From Synaphobranchus kaupii (lineage: Eukaryota; Chordata; Actinopteri; Anguilliformes; Synaphobranchidae), in the NCBI GenBank assembly GCA_029718625.1, contig CM056377.1:108695266-108759265 (forward strand): DNA of 64,000 bases, in the 5' to 3' direction. Position 1 is the first letter of the stretch. Each line of letters opens with the position of its first letter. The notes under the pieces were generated by a model. The model did no database searches. It was given only the letters and a program-made list of their open reading frames with translations, and was not told the DNA's origin. This document shows, in pieces, positions 49,401 through 58,200 of the stretch. The position numbers were made by a program, and so were the translations under genes.

Positions 49401-52400
49401 TGAGAGCAGCCTCAGCTGTGTCCATGGTCATTATCAATGAGAGCAGCCTCAGCTGTGTCCATGGTCCTTATCAATGAGAGCAGCCCCAGCTGTGTCCATG
49501 GTCCTTATCAATGAGAGCAGGTCCAGCTGTGTCAATGGTCCTTATCAATGAGAGCAGCCTCAGTTGTGTCCATGGTCCTTATCAATGAGAGCAGCCTCAG
49601 CTGTGTCTATGGTCCTTATCAATGAGAGCAGCCCCAGCTGTGTCCATGGTCCTTATCAATGAGAGCAGCCTCAGCTGTGTCCATGGTCCTTATCAATGAG
49701 AGCAGCCCCATCTGTGTCCATGGTCCTTATCAATGCGAGCAGCCTCTGCTGTGTCCATGGTCCTTATCAATGAGAGCAGGTCCAGCTGTGTCCATCGTCC
49801 TTATCAATGAGAACAGCCTCAGCTGTGTCTGTAGTCCTTATAAATGAGAGCAGCCTCGGCTGTGTCCATGGTTCTTATCAATGAGAGCAGCCTCAGCTGT
49901 TTCCATGGTCCATATCAATGAGAGCAGGTCCAGCTGTGTCCATGGTCCTTATCAATGAGAGCAGCCTCAGCTGTGTCCATGGTCCTTATCAATGAGAGCA
50001 GGTCCAGCTGTGTCTATGGTCCTTATCAATGAGAGCAGCCTCAGCTGTGTCCATGGTCCTTATCAATGAGAGCAGCCCCAGCTGTGTCCATGGTCCTTAT
50101 CAATGAGAGCAGCCCCAGCTGTGTCCATGGTCCTTATCAATGAGAGCAGCCTCAGCTGTGTCCATAGTTCTTATCAATGAGAGCAGCCTCAGCTGTGTCC
50201 ATAGTTCTTATCAATGAGAGCAGCTTCAGCTGTGTCCATGGTCCTTATCAATGAGAGCAGCCCCAGATGTGTCCATGGTCCTTATCAATGAGAGCAGCCT
50301 CAGCTGTGTCCGTAGTCCTTATCAATGAGAGCAGCCCCAGCTGTGTCCATGGCCCTTATCAATGAGAGTAGCCCCAGATGTGTCCATGGTCCTTATCAAT
50401 GAGAGCAGCCTCAGCTGTGTCCGTAGTCCTTATCAATGAGAGCAGCCTCAGCTGTGTCTATGGTCCTTATCAATGAGAGCAGCCTCAGCTGTGTCCATGG
50501 TCCTTATCAATGAGAGCAGCCTCAGCTGTGTCCATAGTCCTTATCAATGAGAGCAGCCTCAGCTGTGTCCGTAGTCCTTATCAATGAGAGCAGCCTCAGC
50601 TGTGTCTATGGTCCTTATCAATGAGAGCAGCCTCAGCTGTGTCCATGGTCCTTATCAATGAGAGCAGCCTCAGCTGTGTCCATAGTCCTTATCAATGAGA
50701 GCAGCCTCAGCTGTGTCCGTGGTCCTTATCAATGAGAGCAGACCCAGCTGTGTCCATGGTCCTCATCACTGAGCGCAGCCCCAGTGCAGCTCTCCAGTTC
50801 ACGGCCCATTAGGATTTCAATGGGTTCATTCATCAGTTCATTTATGAAAATGGGAGCGCTGCAGGGCTCAACAGCTACACATGTTCCACTTGATTTAGAA
50901 TCCACTATACCTGCTTTGTCACACTGATACATTGTAAATTAGTGTCAGAGAAGTGCTGTCTCACAGCTGACTGCATTGCCTTGGGACAGCCTTGTGTGCC
51001 ATAATATAGTGTGTACTGTATGTACGGCTAGTGGGATTTATGACTCTGTAATTTGTCATTATGAAATCGGTAATAGCAAATGTTAAAACCCAGACAAAGG
51101 AGGTAAAGAAAATGTCCTGGACATGGAATAGTAGAAAACTTCTCATACATTCTGCCTGAAAATTCTCTGCACCCAGCATTATTTTTTAATACAATATCAC
51201 ATAATGTTCACTTTTTGGCATGAGAAGCCAGTGAAGTAGGGGTGTAGTAATTGCATTTACATATTATATATTCTGTAGTACCTTTTCTTCTCTTGGTTTT
51301 GAACATTTGGATAGGACTTGTCTGACCTGGCGCTCCCTGTCTCTGCCCCTCCCCTCTCATTGCCCCTCCCCTCTCTCGGCCCCTCCCCTCTCATTGCCCC
51401 TCCCCTCTCAGTTCCGTGTGTTCACAGCTCCGTTTCACAGGGTGGAGTTTGCAGACTTCTGGCTGGCAGACCAGCTCAACTCCCTGGTGATCATGCTGAT
51501 GGACCTTGAGTACCTGGTCTGCTACTACAGCTTTGAGCTCAACTGGAACGCAAAGAACGGACTGCTGTCCAACCACCTGGGTGAGCAACATCACAACACA
51601 CAGCGCTCTGCGTATGACCACATGACAACACACAGCGCTCTGCGTATGACCACATGACAACACACAGACTCTGCGTACAGCCACATCACAACAGACAGAC
51701 TGCGTATGACCACGTCACAACACACAGACTCAGCTTATGACCACGTCACAACCGACATGCTGCGTATGACAGACGTCACAACACACGAACTCTGTGTATT
51801 GCCACGTCACAACACACAGACTCTGCGTACGACCAAATCACAACACGCAAAGATGACACAATCGATCAATGTCAGTTCTGTACCGTTAGAACAGGGATGA
51901 AAAATTTCTTGCACATCTCAGGGAAGCCTGATATCTTTCCCTGTGTTGCTGACCGGAGCCTAACTCTAAATGAACTACTGCTGTGTCGGTAAAGAAACAG
52001 TTAAAGCAACACGTATAATGGGATGATAATCACTCTTTAATGCAGGAGGGCTCCCAGCTTCAGCTGTGTCTGTCAGGGAAATTAGCCATTAAAAGCTGGC
52101 CCCTGCAGTCTCCGCACCTCCGCAGCGGCCCAGCAATCAGCGCTGAGGTAATTAAGTGGAAATGTTTGGGTCTGTGACCCTCGCGCTGAAGTAGCGGCAG
52201 AATAAAGAGAGTTAAGAGAACAATACAACGCGCGTTTTTCAGCGTGCCGCTTTTTCAGCGTGCCGCTTTTTCAGCAGTCCGTGACCTTGGGCTGCGTGTT
52301 GCTGACCGCTGCTTCCTGTGCACATTTTAATGGCCTGCAGACATATTTATATTTGTGTATTCCTGCAGTTTAGTGAAAAGCTGAACAATTATTACGTACA

Positions 52401-54417
52401 ATGTGAATAATTGCTTGTTCCGCTATCAAGAAAATGTGTAGGCTGTTTGATTTGATCAGTGCTCGTGTCTGCTATGAGACTCATAAAGACATGCACTTAG
52501 GGGAACGGCTTTCACTCAAACAAACCAAGCTAAGATTATGGAGTTTAGAAGTGATTGTTTGATGTGATTTAAATAGGCCTATGCAGTGTGTTAAACAGGT
52601 GTTACGAAGGGCCACAACACAAAGGATTTAAAAACAAACGGAACGGTTACCAAATTAATGTATTAACATATCACAATAGACATACATGAAACAAGGGGAA
52701 AACAAGGGGTCCTGATCAAGGTATTGGCGAGGAAACGAGATTGTTTCGTATTTAGGAAGAGTTGGAACCACTCCAACCTCCTTGAAACGAGAACAGTCCC
52801 AAAGTCTCAACCAACCGAAACCCCAGTCAATCTTGCCTCCATAGTCCTATGTTTCTGGATCTCCTCTCAATTGTCACAAATCTCCCCATTTATATGCAGC
52901 CTTTGCTGATGGTGCGCATTTGCTGATTGTATTGCTGCGTGACTCCCCACGGAGGTATACAGTGGTATTCAAAAAAATAGCAGTACAACATCAGAAACCT
53001 GATGAACCACTGTTATTAGTAGTAGTGATATTTCTGCATGGCAAATAATTTACTTGTAGATGTAGTAGTGTAATAGAAAAACAACAGACCCAACTGTCAT
53101 GACATGCACTCTGCTGCCAGATATGCAGTAGATATGGATGGATCACTTGAAGGGTTGTTTCTCCTGACAAATTTTCCTATTGAACTCTATGGAAAAATAA
53201 GTCAGTAGAAGAAACCCTTCAAGTTATCCATCCATATCTACTGTATTTCTGGCAGCAGAGTGATGGTTTAAGGCTTGTTTGATACCTCAGACCATTGTTG
53301 ACTTACAGCCATTTAGCCAACCATGTGTTCCATACTATTCCCGTGTAATTTACAGCTTAATCTAGTCCCACCCCCCAATTCCCATAGCGATCCATTCAAA
53401 TGCAGAGGTTATAGTATTGCTTCTAAGAGTACCTGGAAATAAGATATCAGGAGTCTTTTGATATCCTTTTATACAGAATCATGATGGCATCAACTGTTTA
53501 CCTGTGGAATACCTGTTTGACCTGTTTTTTTTCACAGAATGAATGATTTTTCTAATTAAACTCCACACTGCTATTATTGTGAACATGCCCCTTTCAATGA
53601 ATGAGTCAATTACTCAGAACAAGCAGCGTGCATGTCATGACAGTTGGGTCTGTTGTTTTTCTATTACACTACTACATCTACAAGTAAATTATTTGCCATG
53701 CAGAAATATCACTACTACTAATAACAGTGGTTCATCAGGTTAATGATGTTGTACTGCTATTTTTTTGAATACCACTGTATACCTCCGTGGGGAGTCACGC
53801 AGCAATACAATCAGCAAATGCGCACCATCAGCACGGCAACAACCCAGACAAAACAATGAAACGCAGCCTAGTAAGTGCGGCAGGCAAACCAAGACAAACG
53901 CCACAGTAATACTCAAAGATGACTTCAGCATGGCAGCAAGCTGGCAACATACATGAAGTTAGCCAAGGGGAAAATAAACCCAGAGTGAAAATGAACCAAC
54001 CTCAAGCTAGAGAACACTGCAAATACGCAATTCTCTCAGGCAAATCCACAACAGGTGTCGGTAATTTCCAATCAAGACTCAGTTAAGTCGAATGAAATGA
54101 GTTAGCGCACATAGAATTAAAGGGCCACACTCGCCAGGCAGCATAGGGACGTAACACAGGAAAGAGTGTCCTGTGGATAAACCGAATTGATTGTTTAAGG
54201 CGTATTCCCTGTTTCTCACCAGGTGACGAGGTGTGCCACAGTTACTCGTACGGTGTCCGTGCCATCATCCAGTGTCTGCCCGCTTGGTTCCGATTTGTGC
54301 AGTGCCTGCGTCGTTACCGTGACACCAAGCGCGCCTTTCCTCACCTGGTCAACGCCGGCAAATACTCCACCACCTTCTTCGTGGTCACGTTTGCAGCCCT
54401 CTACAGCACTCACAAAG
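37638..54417 (+). CDS. xpr1: Partial xpr1 gene: nine internal coding exons of the SPX-EXS phosphate exporter
   Basis: Seen: join 37638-37739, 40462-40682, 40984-41133, 41469-41552, 42840-42921, 43498-43703, 44461-44640, 51412-51580, 54223-54417 gives one open frame of 1389 nt. All introns are GT-AG and the phases match at every junction. The product follows vertebrate XPR1 closely from about residue 41 to about 503 of ~696. Known of the family: XPR1 is a plasma-membrane exporter of inorganic phosphate; its cytosolic SPX domain senses inositol pyrophosphates, and the C-terminal EXS domain forms part of the transport path. In mammals it also serves as a gammaretrovirus receptor. The SPX lysine cluster (KILKKHDK) is intact at 41008-41031. 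Hydrophobic helices lie in the exons from 42840 onward. Both ends are missing: the first two exons upstream and the last part of EXS downstream were not seen. Teleosts carry two paralogues (xpr1a, xpr1b); I cannot say which this is. Confidence 0.96.
37740..40461 (+). other. xpr1: xpr1 intron (2722 bp)
   Basis: Starts gtacat and ends cctgtag. No other gene seen. An (CT)n run at 40398-40437 forms the acceptor tract. Confidence 0.85.
40398..40461 (+). promoter_or_regulatory. xpr1: Splice acceptor with microsatellite polypyrimidine tract
   Basis: A (CT)n run (40398-40437), then catctctctgtcctgtag, leads to the exon at 40462. The polypyrimidine tract is itself a length-variable repeat. Confidence 0.75.
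40462..40682 (+). CDS. xpr1: xpr1 coding exon, SPX domain part 2
   Basis: The exon begins with AG completing the Glu codon from the previous exon, then [20 protein letters not shown] and so on to ILLQNYQ (73 codons). It is one residue shorter than the mammalian exon, in the variable stretch after ESNAPG. The serine at 40641-40643 and nearby leucines match human S136, L140 and L145, positions altered in familial brain calcification. The acceptor follows a (CT)n tract. The donor cag|gtctct is weak, lacking the usual purine at +3, A at +4 and G at +5. Confidence 0.96.
40984..41133 (+). CDS. xpr1: xpr1 coding exon, end of SPX domain with inositol-pyrophosphate-binding lysines
   Basis: Fifty whole codons, from [16 protein letters not shown] to [11 protein letters not shown], between cttccag and gag|gtaacc. 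The KILKKHDK helix (41008-41031) aligns with human K158, K161, K162 and K165, the conserved basic surface by which SPX domains bind inositol pyrophosphates. All four lysines are present, so the sensor looks functional. The exon is nearly identical to mammalian XPR1. Confidence 0.97.
41469..41552 (+). CDS. xpr1: xpr1 coding exon, linker from SPX to membrane domain
   Basis: Twenty-eight whole codons ([20 protein letters not shown] then VPPLGAAQ) between gcctgtag and cag|gtaagg. The Leu of KRLR matches human L218, a residue altered in some familial calcification cases; it is unchanged here. Highly conserved linker. Confidence 0.96.
41553..42839 (+). other. xpr1: xpr1 intron (1287 bp)
   Basis: Holds the hAT-like MITE at 41722-41893. 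Otherwise nothing recognised. Confidence 0.8.
41722..41893. mobile_element. hAT-type MITE, full foldback
   Basis: Ends cagacctgggctcaaatagt and, inverted, cagacctgggttcaaatagt; the arms run far inward (tatttgttttgg / ccaaaacaaata). Flanks gtccatca and gttcatca match 7 of 8, consistent with the 8-bp target duplication of hAT elements. 172 bp, non-coding. Confidence 0.8.
42840..42921 (+). CDS. xpr1: xpr1 coding exon, first transmembrane helix
   Basis: Acceptor ttcccag, donor agag|gtacgc. It encodes [17 protein letters not shown] followed by [10 protein letters not shown], then the first base of a Gly codon (82 nt, phase 0 to 1). The [15 protein letters not shown] segment matches XPR1 and leads into the first hydrophobic helix. 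The second half of the helix is diverged from mammals, as expected for this variable stretch. Confidence 0.93.
42922..43497 (+). other. xpr1: xpr1 intron (576 bp) with a dispersed-repeat hairpin
   Basis: Carries, on the minus strand, ctgaagaagggcgttttgcc followed by cgaaacg at 43081-43107, a motif common in dispersed vertebrate repeats. It is discussed as a finding. Confidence 0.6.
43498..43703 (+). CDS. xpr1: xpr1 coding exon, first loop and second transmembrane helix
   Basis: Acceptor ctcccacag, donor gag|gtgagt. After a diverged loop ([14 protein letters not shown]) the conserved block [20 protein letters not shown] leads to [20 protein letters not shown] and LSHQHLFE. The [17 protein letters not shown] stretch is a membrane helix. 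The loop has a different length and sequence from mammalian XPR1. Confidence 0.96.
43704..44460 (+). other. xpr1: xpr1 intron (757 bp)
   Basis: Nothing recognised apart from a faint similarity of 43870-44000 to sequence near 61830-61920. Confidence 0.6.
44461..44640 (+). CDS. xpr1: xpr1 coding exon, third and fourth transmembrane helices
   Basis: Sixty whole codons between ctcctgcag-type acceptor (ccttcctgcag) and ctg|gtgagc. Two hydrophobic segments are visible: [18 protein letters not shown] and [18 protein letters not shown], followed by the conserved [12 protein letters not shown]. Matches vertebrate XPR1 well. A large 6.8-kb intron follows. Confidence 0.97.
45311..45470 (+). mobile_element. 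tRNA-like SINE R2, copy 1
   Basis: The region has an A-box-like tggctcatcctgttaagg and a B-box-like gctattgaatccgg. gctgggtggctcatcctgt and catggatgggcccc recur at 57036-57078 and 58007-58022. Confidence 0.55.
45549..46023 (-). mobile_element. Tc1/mariner-like transposon, internally deleted
   Basis: Flanked by TA at 45547-45548 and 46024-46025, with inverted ends cactgcctg / caggcagtg. The minus strand codes the C-terminal part of a Tc1 transposase ([36 protein letters not shown]). The frame is broken just after MNWPPES by a small deletion and a further stop lies in the remaining part. The N-terminal DNA-binding half is absent. Inactive 475-bp derivative. Confidence 0.85.
45569..46012 (-). 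pseudogene. Tc1-like transposase remnant
   Basis: Within the element above. The second catalytic Asp context (QDDNAKIHW) is visible. The downstream conserved part, including the third catalytic acidic residue region ([13 protein letters not shown]) and the C-terminus ([13 protein letters not shown]), is readable only in a different frame. No functional protein is expected. Confidence 0.8.
47850..47911 (+). other. G-rich tract, strong G-quadruplex candidate
   Basis: Runs of five to six G separated by C or T (gggggcggggggcggggggc, then gtgggggtgggggtgggg) on the transcribed-sense strand of the xpr1 intron. Confidence 0.8.
48597..50783. repeat. 37-bp minisatellite, about 59 copies
   Basis: The unit reads cctcagctgtgtccatggtc then cttatcaatgagagcag. 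Period is very regular; common variants are ggtcc, ccc, ctctg and tctatgg. Each unit carries a CAGCTG E-box, a CCATGG and a TTATC (GATA) motif. The largest array in the window. Not a CRISPR array: no unique spacers. Confidence 0.97.
51347..51411 (+). promoter_or_regulatory. xpr1: Splice acceptor built from a 16-17-bp pyrimidine tandem repeat
   Basis: Four copies of a gcccctcccctctc unit ending in att, ggc, att and finally ag|ttc. Only the last copy provides the AG used by the exon at 51412. Confidence 0.8.
51412..51580 (+). CDS. xpr1: xpr1 coding exon with the [13 protein letters not shown] motif
   Basis: Begins [20 protein letters not shown], then [20 protein letters not shown] and FELNW, ending in the first base of a Gly codon (169 nt). 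The WLADQLNSL helix is a hallmark of XPR1/PHO1-type exporters. The extracellular-type stretch after FELNW ([11 protein letters not shown]) is variable among species. The acceptor tract is a tandem pyrimidine repeat; a ~31-bp minisatellite starts within about 20 bp of the donor tgg|gtgagc. Confidence 0.96.
51590..51850. repeat. Degenerate minisatellite, about 31-34 bp units, about 8 copies
   Basis: Units of the type ctctgcgtatgaccacatga then caacacacag, with variants cagccacatcac and accacgtcac. It starts within 20 bp of the exon's donor. Confidence 0.85.
52905..53832. repeat. Large palindrome with 211-bp arms
   Basis: Left arm 52905-53115 and right arm 53622-53832 are inverted copies differing at only about three positions. 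Inside the arms lies a second terminal motif, cagtggtattcaaaaaaata, flanked by TA (52958-52959, 53778-53779). A smaller inner inverted repeat occupies 53109-53163 / 53208-53262. Non-coding. Confidence 0.9.
52960..53777. mobile_element. TA-flanked foldback element (mariner-like MITE)
   Basis: Inverted ends cagtggtattcaaaaaaata / tttttttgaataccactg with TA on both sides, the pattern of Tc1/mariner-type non-autonomous elements. Terminal arms of about 150 bp; no coding capacity. The palindrome continues about 55 bp past these ends, which a simple insertion does not explain. Confidence 0.6.
54223..54417 (+). CDS. xpr1: xpr1 coding exon, start of EXS domain (last exon seen)
   Basis: Acceptor tttctcaccag, donor aaag|gtaagc, 195 nt, phase 1 to 1. 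It encodes [20 protein letters not shown], then [20 protein letters not shown] and [20 protein letters not shown]. The [20 protein letters not shown] block is the signature start of the EXS domain. The next exon should continue with a Glu codon; it was not found in the remaining 9.6 kb. Confidence 0.97.
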
Positions 54418-54514
54418 GTAAGCAGAGAGAGCTGCAGGGAGACAGGGGGCTGGGTATCTGCTCCGAATCTGGCCTGAAATAAATGCATGAAAGTGAAAGC
54501 AAAATTGTGTGGTT

Positions 54515-55349
54515 CAGGAGAGCAGTGTAACTGTAACGGGTGGAGTAGAACAGTATAACAGGTGGAGGACGACAGTGTAGAAGTGTAGTAGGTGGAGGAT
54601 AAAAGTTTAACAGGTGGAGTAGATCAGTGTATCAGGTGGAGGAGAGCAGTGTAACAGGCGGAAGAGAACAGTGTGACAGGTGGAGGAGAGCAGTGTAACA
54701 GGTGGAGGAGAAGTGTGACAGTGTAACAGGTGGAGGAGAGCAGTGTAACAGTGTGACAGGTGGAGGAGAACAGTGTAACAGGTGGAGGACAACAGTGTGA
54801 CAGGTGGAGGAGAGTAGTGTAACAGGTGGAGAAGAACAGTGTAACAGGTGGAGGATAGCAGTGTAACAGGTGGAGGAGAGCAGTGTAACAGTGTGACAGG
54901 TGGAGGAGAACAGTGTAACAGGTGGAGGACAACAGTGTGACAGGTGGAGGAGAGTAGTGTAACAGGTGGAGAAGAACAGTGTAACAGGTGGAGGAGAGCA
55001 ATGTAACAGGTGGAGAAGAACAGTGTAACAGGTGGAGGAGAGCAGTGTAACAGTGTAACAGGTGGAGGACAACAGTGTGACAGGTGGAGGAGAGCAGTGT
55101 AACAGGCAGAGGAGAGCAGTGTAACAGGTGGAGGAGAACAATGTAACAGGTGGAGGAGAGCAGTGTAACAGTGTAACAGGTGGAGAAGAACAGTGTAATA
55201 GGTGGAGGAGAGCAGTGTAACAGGTGGAGGACAACAGTGTAACAGGTGGAGAAGAACAGTGTAACAGGTGGAGGACAACAGTGTGACAGGTGGAGGAGAG
55301 CAGTGTAACAGGCGGAGGAGAGCAGTGTAACAGGTGGAGGAGAACAGCA
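54515..55349. repeat. 22-23-bp minisatellite, about 36 copies
   Basis: The unit is aacaggtggaggagagcagt with gt. Variants (gaaga, gacaa, gcgga, gtgac) recur in a fixed order: the block starting cagtgtaacagtgtgacagg at 54741 recurs at 54881, a 140-bp higher-order period. Each unit has a CAGGTG E-box. Confidence 0.95.
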
Positions 55350-55903
55350 GAGACCAGCACCACGTTCACTTCCTGCTAACTTGCAACAGAGACTGGAAGC
55401 ACTGAGTCTGATTCAGTGAACCATGAACCCTGCTTCTTTTAACTTTTAACTCACATTAAAGAGCTGGACAACACAGCAGCACTATTCTGTCTAGTTCAGC
55501 ACCTTACAGTCACCTATTAGAGTCATTCATCATTTGTGAGTAGTAATAATGCTTGCTTCATGCTTTTTCTGTGAATTCGGTTTTATCCACTGAACTGTAC
55601 ATTTTAATATATTTCACAGCAGGAATGTACATGCAAATATGCACAGTAGTGTAAATATTTCTCCCACAGGGAAATATATGTTATTTAGAATTGAATTGTT
55701 TTTTAATGAGATGATTGCTTGTTTGTCTTTGAGATGAACAGAACAGTGAGACTGACTGAAGGATTTGTCTGACTGCACAGCACCGATTATTAGTGTGCCA
55801 TGGTTATGAATATGAAACCACTTTTCTTAACATGGAAGATAACAGGAAGAGACTTTTGTTTAAATGTTTGTTTTTTTTACTTTATTTGTTTATTTAATTC
55901 TAG

Positions 55904-56030
<127 letters not shown>

Positions 56031-57035
56031 ATCGAGAAAGACAGTTGGAGGGTGTGCGCAGTTGAACGTCTACGGCTTAATCTCGTCTGCAGTTGGATGT
56101 GCAGAAAGACTGCAGGGCCGACCTTGAATGCCGAGGCTGTCCATTGTTAGAGAGTGAGCCCTGGAATTGTGCGCATGTCAGCGCTTTATTATTATGGGAA
56201 TGGAAAGCACAAAAGCAGAGCAAGGAATAAACAAGGCTTTTCTTTATGACTGTGGACTGTGGGGAGAGGTGGAAAAAACTATCAGAAGACATTTCATCAT
56301 TTTTGGAACACAGAGAGGATGGAGAGAAGCGGGGATGAAGAGACTTGTCATTACAATTTTAAGCACACCGTCCCAGATACGCTCAGTTAATGTGTAATTA
56401 TTCTGACATCACGCATTAATCACAAAAGTGGAAGAGTACAAATGGAAAAAGGGCATTTCAGAATGTGTCCCTTCAAGATTCTTGCTTTGTGTTTTTTTTC
56501 CGCTGCTATCTCTGAAATAGATTGCTGCCGCTGCCCGCTAAAATAGATTTTTGTCCAACCTGATCATTTCAAAGTCTGGTGCTAAGCTGGTTGATGCATT
56601 TCATTATTTATATAGTTGAATGTAGCAAATACTTTAATTTTTAAATGTTAGCTCCAAGCTGAAATGTTAACTCCAAACTGAAGACTTTAGTGGCAAACTA
56701 CTTTGCTTCAGACATGTATTAAATGACATACTTGCTGTATGTAAGTGCAGTGGTCTTTTCATATACACATATTACAGACTACATTCTACACACAGAAAGG
56801 CATCTAGAAGCTTTGCAGTTGTTCTGTCCTTTCATGTTATTTCCACTGCTGGGCTCAGTGTACCCCTGGCTAATGGCCTCGTCTTAATTTGCTATGTTGT
56901 GTGAAGTTAGATAACCTCTGTTTAATGCAGAGGTGAGGTTGGTGGAATTACCTAATGATGGAGAGGCCTCATTAGGCCATGTCCACTTACCCTCTCAAGT
57001 GCTGCTCATTTAGCTGGGCTGCAGCAGTGCCTGTG

Positions 57036-57078
57036 GTGAGAGCTACTGGGTGGCTCATCCTGTGAAGTCACTGTTCTA
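57036..57078 (+). mobile_element. tRNA-like SINE R2, copy 2, 5' piece
   Basis: Matches 45311 onward (ctgggtggctcatcctgtga). It breaks off at 57078; the continuation is found at 57994. Confidence 0.5.
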
Positions 57079-57993
57079 TGTTTTAAAAGCTAAAATCGTC
57101 TAAAAGTCATGTTTGCTTACTGATCACAATGTGGGTCGCTGTGTGAGCTGCCATGATGATTTGACTTGAAGTTCTTCCTAGTCGGGGAGGTCGGGGTTGA
57201 TTTCCCGATCCCTGATTTCCGACATGGAAATCCTAGTTGGAAGGGTTTTTTGTTATATATATTTTTCCTTAGAAGACCGGGGTGAGAAATGAGCAGCTAA
57301 AGACTTTTGGCTAGGCTGGCTAATGTTTTCACGGTACTGGCTATGTTTTCCTAAATCAATGGCCATATTTCCCCCATTTTTCTGGAGACTCTAGCTAATG
57401 GTGGTGTTATGTTTTTTTCAGTAGAACTGTTACATTAGTGGCTAACTTGCCAGTGAGTAACGTGGCCTCTCTCGAAGAGACGCTGTAGGCTATGTGCACA
57501 AGCCCCTCCACTCAGTGTTGCCATGTCTGCGGTTTGACAGCCAAACTGGACTACTTTCCAAGTGCAGTCACGGGAGAAAATGAAAAGTCACAAAGCACAC
57601 ACTTTTAAAACGTAAAAATGTACGTTGATTTGGTTTCGGTTAAAAATATATCTTTGGCTAGTTTTGAGTCGCCATTTATGCACAGTAGCTTGGGGCTATA
57701 TCTCTGCTCTCACTACAGGTAGAAAGTTGGCTGAGAGCTCATTTTAATCAGGAGGAGAGCTACTTTTCTACAAACCAAACATAATTTTTTGGTGGAACTC
57801 CCCTTTAAGTTATATTTTCAGGGCTTTTCAGCTTTATTGGACAGCACAGTGTAGAAAGACAGGAAGAATGGGAGCGAGAGAGAGGGAGAGACATGCGACA
57901 AAGGTCGCACGGCCGGATTCGAACCGGCGACGTTGCGGCTTGTAATGAGCACGTGGACGGTGATCTTACAGGCTACGCCACGAGACACCCCGT
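57079..57993. mobile_element. Inserted segment splitting SINE R2
   Basis: About 915 bp lie between the two pieces of R2. The right end is the inverted SINE at 57823-57991. Flanks agtcactgttcta (57066-57078) and agtcattgtctta (57994-58006) agree at 10 of 13 positions, compatible with a decayed target duplication. More than one insertion may be involved. Confidence 0.4.
57823..57991 (-). mobile_element. tRNA-derived SINE copy 2 (ggggtgtctcg family)
   Basis: On the minus strand: ggggtgtctcgtggcgtagc with A box, then gccggttcgaatccggcc with a perfect B box (GGTTCGAATCC), then the body tctctccctctctctcgctc and the tail ccaataaagctgaaaa. The tRNA-like head is well preserved, better than in copy 1. 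Confidence 0.8.
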
Positions 57994-58200
57994 AGTCATT
58001 GTCTTAGTGCATGGATGGGCCCCGTGGTCTGGTATCTAATCCAAACTATGTCAGTGCCGACTGTAGCCAGCAGCACCGCTCTAGCATTGCACAGGATGGG
58101 AGGGTTTTCGGTCCTCTCACTGGGGACCGGTGACCGCCGCTGGTCGATTGGATACCTTCACCTCTGCCTGCTAGGCTGCATGAAGCGTCTTCCTCTGACT
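57994..58200 (+). mobile_element. tRNA-like SINE R2, copy 2, 3' piece
   Basis: Resumes agtgcatggatgggcccc and tgccgactgtagccagcagc, matching 45355-45425. The 3' limit is uncertain. Confidence 0.5.

Larger units (their letters stand above)
44641..51411 (+). other. xpr1: xpr1 intron (6771 bp)
   Basis: The longest intron fully contained here. It holds a tRNA-like SINE (45311), a Tc1 derivative (45549), a G-rich tract (47850) and the 2.2-kb 37-bp array. Nothing coding was recognised in 46030-48590. Confidence 0.8.
52600..54156. mobile_element. TG...CA element with 4-bp target duplication, LTR-like
   Basis: Ends TGTTACG and CGTAACA are 7-bp inverted termini flanked on both sides by cagg (52596-52599, 54157-54160). 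TG...CA ends and a 4-bp duplication are what a solo LTR shows. No protease, reverse transcriptase or other element gene is seen inside. The middle is occupied by the palindrome at 52905-53832. The class assignment is an inference. Confidence 0.5.
51581..54222 (+). other. xpr1: xpr1 intron (2642 bp)
   Basis: Contains a ~31-bp minisatellite (51590-51850) and the TG...CA element with its nested foldback. Confidence 0.8.

Noticed and set aside
48597..50783. CRISPR-like regular repeat (37 bp); also the 32- and 36-bp arrays
   Set aside because: Units are directly adjacent with no unique spacers, no cas genes, and the genome is vertebrate.
52600..54156. Complete endogenous retroelement
   Set aside because: Only LTR-like ends and a 4-bp duplication are seen; no element genes, and the interior is mostly a palindrome.
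54607..55369. Cys/Leu/His-rich minus-strand frames up to 245 codons
   Set aside because: Translation of the 22-bp minisatellite.
57900..57960. Genuine tRNA gene on the minus strand (perfect B box)
   Set aside because: No full cloverleaf follows; the sequence continues into the SINE body and tail shared with 5720-5896.
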